Below are positions 41,516 through 50,950 of a stretch of 64,000 nucleotides of DNA, in pieces. The stretch is from NCBI GenBank assembly GCA_036873755.1, contig JAVTVY010020444.1:1-64000 (forward strand), in the 5' to 3' direction. The position numbers were made by a program, and so were the translations under genes. The DNA is from Hanleya hanleyi (lineage: Eukaryota > Mollusca > Polyplacophora > Lepidopleurida > Hanleyidae). The notes beneath the pieces are model-generated. The model was not told the origin of the DNA, made no database searches, and saw nothing but the letters and a program-made list of their open reading frames with translations. Positions within the stretch are counted from its first letter, which is position 1; each line of letters opens with the position of its first letter.

Positions 41516-43818
41516 GATAGTGCCACGGCACTGTAGCGCTCATCTGGCTATAACTGGAGAAAGTGGCTGTGAGAAATTTTTACTGAAGAACTGCAATAGA
41601 TGATTTTCTAACTTGTGTTGTCTCCCCTGAACAAAATGGCAACATAGTCGATTTCACAGGAGGTCAAGCTGCAAATTCATGATTGTAATTGGAGGTTATG
41701 GAATAAAGGCAATTATACCAAAATATAATGTGTGATTGTCAGTAAGCTGTATAAGCAATAACCAGAACCAATTTTTATTATGTGATTGCAGTCGTTCGTC
41801 CGTCTGTCCACTTCGTGTCCGGACAGTACATTGGACAGGTTTTAACCTACGATTCCAATATTTTGTGGGTATATGCACCAGGGGGAGACATGTCGAGTAC
41901 GAAATATGTGCGACTGGGTTGTTACGATGGCAATGAGATGTAACAGGACATTTTTCCAATGAAAGTAATCTCTGGTGAGGTATGGCCTAACCAAGAGATA
42001 CCCCCATCTGTCTGCGAAGATGTAAAAGATAGTGCCACGGCACTGTAGGTCATCTGTCTGTAACTGGAGAAAGTAGCTGTGAGAAATTTTTACTAAAGAA
42101 CTGCAATAGATGAGTTTGTAACTTGTGTTGTCCCCCCTGAACACTATAAAATGATCCATGCAGTTATTTCCTGAGATTTTATGATAAAGTTTCATGGGAA
42201 ATTCAAGATGCGGCAATATTGGATTTTCGAAATGAACCAAAAAAAGGTATCTTGCACAACTGGACCACAAGGGGAACCTGTGTATCAACATCCATGCAGT
42301 AATATCCTAAGAATTTACGATAACAAAATTTCATGGGGAAATCCAAGAGGCCATATTGGATTTTTCAATCAGACCATATATGGTATCCTGCACAGCTAGA
42401 CCCCAAGGGCAACCTCTGTACCAAATTTGAGAAAGATCCATGCAGTAGTTCCTGAGAAATCACGATAACAATGTTTAATCTGGAAATCCAAGATGGCCGC
42501 CTGGTGGCCATATTGGATTTTTCAATCAGACTACAAATTGTATCTTGCGCAACTAGACCCCCAAGGGGAACCTCTGTACCAAATTTGAGAACAATCCATG
42601 CAGTAGTTCCTTTGAAATCGCGATAATGTTTCATCTGGAAATCCAAGATGGCCGCCTGGTGGTCATATTGGATTTTTCAATCAGACCGCAAATTGTATCT
42701 CGCGCAACTGGACCCCAAGGGGAGCCTGTATATCAAATTTGAGAAAGATCCATGCGGTTCTTCCTGATAAATCATGATAACGAAGTTTCATAGGGAAATC
42801 CAAGATGGCCGCCTGGTGGCCATATTGGATGTTCGAATCAGAGCAGAAAAGGTATCTTGCACAACTAGACCCCCAAGAGGAACCTGTGTACCAAATTTGA
42901 GAAAGATCCGTGCAGTAGTTAACGAAAAATAATGATGACAAGATTTCACTGGGAAATTCAAGATGGCCGCCTGGTGGCCATATTGGATTTTTCAATCAGA
43001 CCACAAATTGTATCTTGCACAACTAGACCCCAAGGGGAACCTCTGTACCAAATTTGAGAAAGATCCATGCAGTACTTCCTGAGAAATCGAGATAACAATG
43101 TTTCATCTCGAAATCCAAGATGGCCGCCTGGTGGCCATATTGGATTTCTGAATCAGACCACAAAAGCATCTTGCACAACTAGACACTAAGGGGAACCTGT
43201 GTATCAAATTTGAGAAAGATCCATGCAGTACTTCCTGATAAATCACGATAACGAAGTTTCATAGGGAAATCCAAGATGGCTGCCTGGTGGCCATATTGGA
43301 TGTTCGAATCAGAGCAGAAAAGGTATCTTGCACAACTAGACCCCAAGGGGAACCTGTGTACCAAATTTGAGGAAGATCCACAAAGTAGTTCCTGAGAAAT
43401 TGCAATAACAATGTTTCATGGGGAAATCCAAGATGGCCGCCTGGTGGCCATATTGGATTTGTGAATCAGACCACAACAGGTATCTTGCACAACTAGACCC
43501 CAAGGGGAACCTGTGTACCAAATTTGAGAAAGATCTATGCAGTAGTTCCTAAGAAATCGCGATAACAATGTTTCAATGGCAAATTCAAGATGGCCGCCAT
43601 GGCGGCCATATTTAAAATCGTATCGACACGGCATGAACAAATTCTGGTGTCCTCATTGGGGGGAACATGCATGCCAAGTTTCAGCTTAATCGGCCAAGCG
43701 GTTTCAGAGAAGAAGATGTTTACGCACGACGCACAACGGACGACGGACGACGCACGACGGACGACGGACAGTCAGGCCATGACATAAGCCCATCGGGCCT
43801 TCGGCCCAGATGAGCTAA
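41516..43818 (+). mobile_element. Pearl/Helentron-like element P2, copy a
   Basis: The left end has a perfect hairpin gtgcca/cggcac (gatagtgccacggcactgtag) followed by gctcatctgg. The right end has cccagatgagctaa preceded by a gggccttcggccc hairpin and by acgacggacgacg runs. gctcatctgg/ccagatgagc are subterminal inverted repeats. A 3' hairpin about 10 bp from a CTAA end resembles Helitron/Helentron termini. The interior has nine or so 157-bp monomers (42160-43610). The 5' terminal 120 bp occur twice (41516 and 42029), so the copy is composite. It interrupts the CR1 RT between domains 3 and 4. Confidence 0.75.
42160..43610 (+). repeat. P2a tandem array, about 157-bp monomers
   Basis: 'caagatggccgcctggtggccatattggat' recurs near 42489, 42644, 42801, 42959, 43117, 43274 and 43430 (155-158 bp). 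It is preceded by 'caaatttgagaaagatccatgcagtagttcctgagaaatc.cgataacaatgtttcat'. Confidence 0.9.
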
Positions 43819-44884
43819 AAACTCAAAATATATCAACTTTCTGCTAAAACTATGAACTGGATACAGTCCTATCTATACAAAAGACAACAATTTGTGAATA
43901 TTGAGCGTCACATGTCTGATCCTCTTTCCATTCAAGCTGGTGTTTCCCAGGGGTCCATACTATGTGATTTGTCAAGTACGATTGATCTCTATTCAGATGA
44001 TACAACTATTTACAACCATGCTGCCAATACCAAGGAGCTTGAAACACTCTTAGATCATGATGTGAAAGTTATTGAGGGATGGTGTTGTGAAAACAAAATG
44101 TACATAAATACGTCCAAATCTTCAATAATGGTTATGACAACAAAACAAAAGTCGCAAAAGAATGATTTAAACCTTCATGAATGTAAAAATTGATCAAAAT
44201 GAACTCCAGAATGTCAAGACAGACAAAATTTTAGGCCTTGTTGTTGATCAAAATCTTAGCTGGCATGACCATATTGATTCTGTTTGTCATAAAATTTCTG
44301 CCAAACTTAGCATTCTATACAGACATAGGAACCTCCTTAGGAAAGAAGCAAAGCTGCTATTCTACAATGCATATGTTCTCCCACACATGGATTACTATCT
44401 TACCATTTGGGGAGATGCATCTGCTTCTCAAATGGACCAGGTTTATAAATTGCAGAAAAGAGCAGCAAGAATGATATTGAATGCTCACTATCTCACTCCA
44501 ACCAAGACACTATTTCAAGAACTCAACTGGACCAGTGTGCATGATAGACTAACTTATCAAAAGGCTGTCTTTATGTTCAAGATCATTCATAATCTATGCT
44601 CACCTTATCTCTTCATGTTCAAGATCATTCATAATCTATGCCCACCTTATCTCAACTGTCTTTTTCAATATGTAAATGATGTAACAAACCAAAACCTCAG
44701 ATCAGCCGAAAACAACAAACTGTACCTTCCTCGACCAAGAACAAATTATCTAAAACAGAGCTTAAGTTATTCAGGAGCCAAGTTGTGGAATTCTCTTGAC
44801 AAACATCTCAAGGATGCCCCATCCCTCAATGCTTTCAAGTCAAGACTTATGAACACAATCAGGAGCCAAAATACAGATGCTTAG
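43819..44884 (+). pseudogene. CR1-like RT, C-terminal half
   Basis: It reads MNWIQSYLYKRQQFVNIERH, then QAGVSQGSIL, and jumps to YSDDTT: the usual 'GPLLFLIYINDLP' stretch is deleted and the second position of the YxDD box is Ser. A frameshift near 44180 separates the first frame from one of 235 codons (44177-44884) with KILGLVVDQNLSWHDHID, NAYVLPHMDYYLTIWGDAS and LQKRAARMIL. A 42-bp tandem duplication (44573-44656) repeats FMFKIIHNLC. It is inactive. Confidence 0.85.
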
Positions 44885-45093
44885 TGTGATTACTGGAATG
44901 TCCCGCCATATCATTTACTCATTGTTAAATCTATTCATACACCTGTATATATTCTACTCTGTTATGTTTTTTATATTATATTTCATGTGATTTGTTCATT
45001 ATTACATGTATCTCTGGAGGGCCTCTGGGAAGAACAGTTTTTGTAACTGACAGAGTTACCCTCGATAAATAAAGTTTAATATATATATATATA

Positions 45094-47290
45094 TAATGTT
45101 ATGCAAAATGAATTTGCATAACCCATTTTGCATATGCTTCGACATCATCCGGGCAAGAATTTCGAAAAAGGGTTACGCAAACTCTAATTGCAGACCAGGC
45201 CTGCCAGTATAAAGGCATTGAATATGCAGTTCATGTATGCTGATGAAAAATGTAAAAGGACAATATAAAACAGTGTGCAACAATCAGGAATTTGGTTGGG
45301 GCATATAATGAGTTTAGGAAAAATGTACCCATCTGAGGTGATAGGTAAGAGATTTCTACCAGTCTGCTGTAGCCTGAAATCAAGCAATGATACAGTGAAA
45401 CCTGTTTATACCAACCATGCTTGGGATCAGATTATAGTGTTGGTTTGGACAGGGTTCTGGTTTATCAAGTTTCAAAATACTTTAAATTATTAGGACCATG
45501 GAGAATGTCGGTATTTAGAGGTTGGTCAGTTTACCCAGGTGTTGGTATTCACAGGTTCCACTGTACAATGTTGCATTCTGGTCTATCACATGATCGCTGA
45601 AATAAATAGACCAATGGAAGTTTATAGAAACTCAAAAGGATTGCAGAGCTTCTTTCGAAAAGGATTTGATTGGTTTATTGATATTAACATGCAGTGACAA
45701 GTGAGTTCATGTAACGTCATTGTCAACAATGGAAATGATTTTACCGCCATGACGTCACAACAAGGCACTACAATATCGCAACAAAATACTGGAAAGAGTC
45801 CCATGGCACTTGGAAGTTTCTATAGAATTCCATTAGACAGCACTGTTCCATTAAGTTTTTTGCCAAACTATTTATAGAGTTACACTACGAGTCACAGTGT
45901 TATTTCGAACATTTTGAAAGGTTATTTTCGTGTAATTTCCAAAATAATGGACCTTTTTGGATAAATTTAGCATCAGACATCTGCCACTCAGAACTGGTCT
46001 TTGACATATTTTCCATGTTTATCGCTGTTTCCGTCTTTGCGTTCAGAGCATTGAGAGATGAACAGAATTAACATGAAGGCAGTGCCAATGAGGGAGCTAT
46101 TTTGGATACTCCAGAATCAAATGGTGCAAATGGTGTTATTTTTTCAACTGCAGCAAGAATTGATCAGATATGTCATGAACTAATTATTATTCATGTCCTG
46201 TTTAGTTCATTGGCATATGTCTAAGAAGTTGAAATAATTTTTTTCATGAAAAATCAGAGGATATTTCAGGTACCCCAGAAGCACAAGAAAGAAAACAGCA
46301 AGTGCCATTGACAATACATGGAGGGCAGGGACATCCTTGCTGCAAATTCATTGCATTTAATTCAACTGCCAAAATTGATACAAAAAAGAGTATCTCCTTG
46401 ATAAATGCAAGGTATTTTAAAAACATCTGATGCATTTGTGCGCTCAGACAATTGAATTCCCCCCCAAAATTGGAGGTGAAAAATAGTTGATTTTTTTCCG
46501 AAGCAGTGACTTAGCTAGCGACCCGTCTGCCCGTCAATTTGGGCGGGTGACTTTTCCAAACGACGGAAAATGACGGGCAGGAAAGAACTCGTGACGGGCG
46601 GAATAATTTCAATAAAATAGACGGGCAATATACTCAAATAGCCCCTTTAATCAGCGTAATCTAATTCTTCGTTTCATTACTAACATCGTTGGCTTGTTTG
46701 ACGTCTCCGCTGGTCGGGCAGCATGGCTAACGTGCATAGAATTTCCCCCAACTCGGGCTCCATGTTGATGGTGTTTAATACCACTCCATCGCTCGTACCC
46801 GAGGGCTCCCGATGCGCGAAAGAATGTGAGACGCTATGAATCACCACTGGCAACGTGCCTTGCTAATGGCGGGTGACAGCGACAGGAGCGGTTGGACAGG
46901 CATTTCTGAATTCTGGCTAACATCCTGTTTCGAAGTCGATTTTTTGACAGAAAAAAGTGGTCTAGATGGTTGGAACTTGAATACTGATGAATATCTGAAT
47001 CAACAGGATGTGTAGTATGATCCGAGCACTGTGTAGATACTATTACATCTGTAATTTTGCAGCTGCTGAGCCTAAAGCATAAATATCGGGATAGGTAAGG
47101 GAGTATGATCAGCCCTGGGTGGACTCGCCACTATATAGATACTGGGCGATCAGCAAGTCAAAATCATTGTCATCACCTACCTCTGTATACACGGACAGGT
47201 TATCTTGAAGACCCATTTCATGATTATACAGAAATTCCTTATACATGCAACATATTAGCTTTACTGAAGTTTGACTTTGCTCTTACTAAC
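45094..47290. other. Remaining host intron, donor-proximal part
   Basis: About 2.2 kb of single-copy-looking sequence following the exon at 47291-47446 on the minus strand. Apart from the MITE at 45393-45563 I see no clear element. Sequence near 46500-46620 contains 'cccgtcaatttgggcggg' and 'tgacgggc' repeats of unknown nature. No coding region is supported. Confidence 0.4.
45393..45563. mobile_element. 171-bp TA-flanked MITE, pogo/Tigger-like ends
   Basis: Ends CAGTGAAACCTGTTTATACC and the reverse complement of CAGTGGAACCTGTGAATACC, flanked by TA (45391-45392, 45564-45565). The CAGTGRAACCTG start resembles pogo-group Tc1/mariner termini. It lies in the host intron. Confidence 0.75.
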
Positions 47291-47446
47291 CGTATCTGTG
47301 GCAGCAAAGGTATGAGAAAATAACCTGGCAGATTCTGTCCTCATTTTCACATCGAAGGCTGTTAACTCTGCTGACTCCCTGGTGAAGTATTTGATGAACA
47401 CAACATACTTGTATGCCTCCTTGGCAATTGTGTCATTGGCATCATT
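47291..47446 (-). CDS. Exon of a receptor guanylate cyclase-like gene (ligand-binding domain)
   Basis: 156 bp, 52 codons in phase 0, translating to NDANDTIAKEAYKYVVFIKY, FTRESAELTAFDVKM and RLFSHTFAATDT. This corresponds to the segment of the ANF-receptor domain that reads roughly 'nDp.g.eAy.s...i....p...e...F...v+...' in natriuretic-peptide-receptor guanylate cyclases, immediately before the segment encoded by 22587-22725. The acceptor is ttattcatcaacag (47447 onward) and the donor GTTAGTAAG (47290 downward). The next exon on this strand is 24.6 kb away across the nested transposons. Family assignment rests on both exons together; either alone is weak. Confidence 0.65.
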
Positions 47447-47819
47447 CTGTTGATGAATAAGAATGAAATGACAAGATCACTCAAACTGACATCAAGGTTT
47501 CGTTACTTTTCATTTATCAGATGTCACTCGGATATATCCCTGCAAAACTACATTTAAAGACAAATGCGCATTCATATCAATTGAGAATGAATAATAATCT
47601 CAATATATCCCTCAAAACTGTTGACAACAGTTGAAATTTTAGCTGTCTGACAGAAAAACTCAGTCACACTTGATTTTCAACCTACCAACACTTTGAATTT
47701 GAGTTTTTTTCCCCCCATGTTTTAACATGAAATTTTGGCACTTGTCTCTAGGACACCAAAAATCAGCATGGTTAAGAGCCTATTTTTGTGCATAATTTCA
47801 ATCATAAGTACATACATGT

Positions 47820-48661
47820 TCCTACGAAGTAGGCTAACCATCTGCAAATTGTCCGGTAGTCAGTGAGTGAGTGAGTCCATCCAAATCCTTTCATCCGCAA
47901 AATAAGGAGAACCGTTGACATTAGAATCTTGATTTTTTGCATGAAGGTGCATTAGAGGACTGTTACCATCAAGTTCTGAGCTGACCTACTTTTGATGAAA
48001 ATTTCTGGTTATTTTTGATGGAAATCACTGGTGATTCTGAATATAGGCAGGATTTCACCTTGGGGCGGGGAGATTTCCAAGAGCTCAGTGTGCGTCGGAG
48101 TCCTAATGCCTACCCTACTTCGTAGGTCCTGTGATGTTAGTCACACTGCCATGTGGTAAAAATGTAAGTCAAAATATCGGTTGTTCACCATGATAATTTT
48201 GATTTCTAAGATATAGCATCAAGTGGGCAAATTCTTGACTGAACCCAAATATCTCATTGAAATGCATGTTATTTCTCAGATTAACTCATTCAGACAAAAA
48301 CGATTTATATAACATGGCAGTGTGACTAACGTCACAAGACCTTCGGAGTAGGTTAGGCATTAGGAATAAGACGCACACTGAAATCTTGGAAATCCCCTGG
48401 CCCCAAGTTGAAATCCTGCCTATATTACGATGGGCATGGCCAAAGTCACAGTCACCAGTGATTTTCATCAAAAATCACCAGAAATTTTCATCAAAAGTAG
48501 GTCAGCTCAGAACTTGCTGGTAACAGTCCCCTAATGCACCTTCATGCAAAAACTCAAGGTTCTAATGTCAACAGTTCTCCTTATTTTGCCGACGAAAGGA
48601 TTCGGATGGACTCACTCACTGACTACCGCACAATTTGCAGATGGTAGCCTACTTCGTAGGA
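47820..48661. mobile_element. Palindromic foldback element, about 840 bp
   Basis: The arms 47820-48155 and 48312-48661 are inverted copies with about 80-85% identity by eye, around a loop of about 155 bp. Each arm begins and ends with a palindrome of the form CCTACGAAGTAGG (47821, 48115, 48648; decayed at about 48340). The arms include 'gtgagtgagtccatccRaatcctttc' and 'gacctacttttgatgaaaatttctgg'. No ORF is supported. Confidence 0.75.
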
Positions 48662-49790
48662 AAATAAACATGGTCAGAATATATGGTTTTCTGACCGATA
48701 TCTGTTTTCTGACTTATATCTGTTCTCTTATGAGTACCACTGAATGCAATGCTTTCAAAAAAATAATCATTTCAAAGCCTGTTCCTTCTCATTCACAAAA
48801 CGCTATACAGACGATCTTCTCGCTGTGGATAATCGCTATATAAATGAGGCAGTGAAGGATATATATATCCACCTTCACTGGGTCTGACGGAAGCTACAGA
48901 TAGCCCTAATGGCACAACAAATTACGAATGTAGCCTGCAAGATCTATGGCATTACATTTCCTAACTTGTGGATTAAGAATACTGATCAGCGATACCGGAT
49001 TGATATTTTTGGAACTACATTTCTTGCTGGCATCATTGAAAACTGTGGACCGCTTCTCTCGCAGGAAACTGTAGCTTATTTTTATATATACTATGATTAC
49101 TTTTTGAATTTGGTGCTATTGCTGTCATATGAATTATGTCTTTGGATCAATCATGGACGCGGAAATTCTTCAAATGGACGACAGCTGAATAATAAATGAC
49201 AGACTAGATCGACGCTCGTAATTCTAGATATGCTCTTTCTTTTCAGGCAGTATCTGAATGTAAGACTGTTATTAGCGGGGGTTAACCAGCAACCTTTTTG
49301 CATGTTAAAGGCAGTGAAACCCCATAATGGATTCTAGAGTTTAACAGCCCAGCCAATCAAATCACAATGTAATATTCAGAATCAGAAAGAAATTATAACC
49401 TCAATCAAATTAAAATTATATCTATTGAATGCTCTTGTATGTGGCTTTCGGAAAGAAAATGTCGCATACTGTCAATTTATGTTTTTTCTTCAAATAGTTT
49501 TGGCCTATCCTATACTTAACCCTAGTCCTGCCGGCCACTTATACGCTGGTCGACGTGTGAGTGCCATGCTGTCAAGCAGAGTTGAACTGTTCAAAATGGG
49601 CTCAAAAAACGGCGACTGTCTGGTCATGGGAATTGATAAATAAATTGAAATAATGGATAGTATTTGATGCAAGATACATCATTTTAAAACCCTGAACATA
49701 CATTCAGAACATATTTGTCATTTTACAGCTTTAGAAATATTTAGGAATCGTAATTCGGAAAAATTGTGTACCGTAAAACTCACTCAGAGT
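48662..49790. other. Unassigned interval
   Basis: About 1.1 kb between the foldback and the weak ORF at 49792. Open frames at 48909-49199 and 49425-49643 show no recognisable domain and no splice context that I trust. If the minus-strand receptor gene continues, upstream exons could be here or beyond, but I cannot identify one. Confidence 0.35.
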
Positions 49791-49791
49791 A

Positions 49792-49986
49792 CTACCGATG
49801 GACGGTCTGTTTTGCTTCATCTCCACATAATAACTCGTCTAAATTCTTATAGATGTCACAGTATGTATTCCTGGTTACTCGTAGCATAACGATCATTGAA
49901 TATTTATTGAATATTCCAAGTAAATCGGTAAAAATCCTTTTGTTTATAAGTTCCCTCAGCGAAACTGAGCGCCATTCTGACTCCAT
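49792..49986 (-). CDS. Weak candidate: short minus-strand ORF behind promoter-like motifs
   Basis: 64 codons from ATG at 49984-49986 (MESEWRSVSLRELINKRIFT, then DLLGIFNKYSMIVMLRVTRN) to a stop at 49792. It is unusually hydrophobic and regular for random sequence. A GTAGTA that could act as a donor overlaps the stop. I considered it as another receptor-domain exon because the 'FtdiL..f.k...ivvLrv' pattern is reminiscent, but it lacks a convincing acceptor and the match is too weak. It may be the first exon of an unrelated gene or chance. Confidence 0.25.
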   Translation of the reverse strand: MESEWRSVSLRELINKRIFTDLLGIFNKYSMIVMLRVTRNTYCDIYKNLDELLCGDEAKQTVHR

Positions 49987-49994
49987 CGAAATCG

Positions 49995-50085
49995 GCCAGG
50001 GCGCATGCGTAACTCGTGAATATTTTATGCTAATGAGCAGTTGGCACAGTTTGACCAATCAGCAAGTCGGGTTACGTCATCAGGG
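49995..50085 (-). promoter_or_regulatory. Possible core promoter motifs upstream of the 49792-49986 ORF
   Basis: Within 90 bp are an NRF1-like gcgcatgcg (50001-50009), an octamer-like atgctaat (50027-50034), a CCAAT box (50055-50059) and a CRE-like ttacgtca (50072-50079). Such a cluster is typical of housekeeping-type promoters. DIRS-3 begins about 90 bp further upstream at 50175. Confidence 0.3.
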
Positions 50086-50469
50086 GTTATTGTAGCCCAA
50101 AATCTTTCATCTACTCAATTTGAGAATTTCACAAAACTCAATTTTTCGGCGCCAATAATCTGAAAAACTCAATAGTTTATGTCTTAAAACGTCACCCGTT
50201 GTTACTTAATGCCACTTTTCCTCCATTTGGAGATCCACTGCAAACAAATTAACTCCCCTTAACGGTCCCCTGGATCGTCCGCTAGGTGGCGTGCTCTCCG
50301 CGCATGTCCCATTCTCTTTTTCTTTTGCAGTCTAGCTAGCTAGACCTGTTTTTGAAGAGCTCCTGTAAACAGTAACTTTGGATTGTTTTTAGACGCACTC
50401 TAGGGTTATTTTTTTATCTCCCGTGAGTTCTATATGAACCTACACAGTCGCACAGCTAAAGGATTTAAT

Positions 50470-50950
50470 AAAAGAACGAATCAGGTCGTCAGTTTAACCA
50501 GTTAAAGACTTGCATTTTTCTTCGTTTTTAGTGCAGGGCACAGGTGTGTTACAGCTAGGTAACATGCCGTGTATTGTGCAGACTGGGGCGACGTGACCTG
50601 GCATAGCTAGCCTATGGCGACGTATTCAATTCTGGTGACTGACCTGGCAGATGTCCAGCGGAGAAGCAGGTTTTCTTCTACAACTTGGCTGTAACGAAGG
50701 TTTTTTTCCTACCAGCGACTTATCGTTTCTTTCTGGTCAAGTAAGTCAGTATCAAGAATTGTATGAGATGTGAATCTGATCGTCAGTGTTTATTCCGTAA
50801 AGACTCACATTTTCTTCTTTGTCTTTTTATGCAGGGCACATTATGCTATAGGCTATTTACATGTGCCGAAGGTATAGACTGGGATGACTCTAGCTGGGCG
50901 ACACATAGTCAACTATCCAGGCAGCCGGCAATTGAAGAAAAGACCTATTG
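50470..50950 (+). pseudogene. DIRS-3 gag N-terminus, present twice in tandem
   Basis: The Gag cysteine-cluster region occurs at about 50476-50600 (frames with stops, 'cRAQVCYS'-like) and again at 50763-50950 (MRCESDRQCLFRKDSHFLLC, then CYRLFTCAEGIDWDDSSWAT). Both align with the DIRS-2 segment CESCRQFWPVKDSHSFC to CAECADWNDATW. The two copies are about 285 bp apart, which points to a tandem duplication of the gag start. Confidence 0.65.

Larger units (their letters stand above)
22823..45093 (+). mobile_element. CR1/L2-like non-LTR retrotransposon, copy b, in the host intron
   Basis: RT fragments lie at about 22830-23122 (N-terminal block with STGPD and EFPEK), 41193-41515 (KIAKVIPLFKSGD, NYRPISVLS, LDFKKAFDTVNH) and 43819-44884 (QAGVSQGSIL, YSDDT, C-terminus). 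The 3' end at 45005-45093 has the same 'ggagggcctctgggaagaac' block as copy a, aataaag and a (TA)n tail. DIRS-1 (23123-41192) and a pearl-like element (41516-43818) split it; the RT codons read straight across both gaps when the inserts are removed. Its 5' truncation point is about 100 bp upstream of the acceptor of the exon at 22587-22725. Confidence 0.85.

Noticed and set aside
42160..43640. CRISPR-like regular repeats
   Set aside because: The units are 157-bp satellite monomers without short repeat/unique spacer alternation, in a eukaryotic genome. No cas-like genes are present.
44573..44656. Biological function of the repeated FMFKIIHNLC segment in the RT
   Set aside because: A 42-bp tandem duplication at the DNA level in an already frameshifted pseudogene; replication slippage is sufficient explanation.
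49792..49986. Upstream exon of the receptor guanylate cyclase
   Set aside because: A faint pattern resemblance only; no convincing acceptor, and the frame ends in a stop at the only possible donor. Kept as a weak independent ORF.
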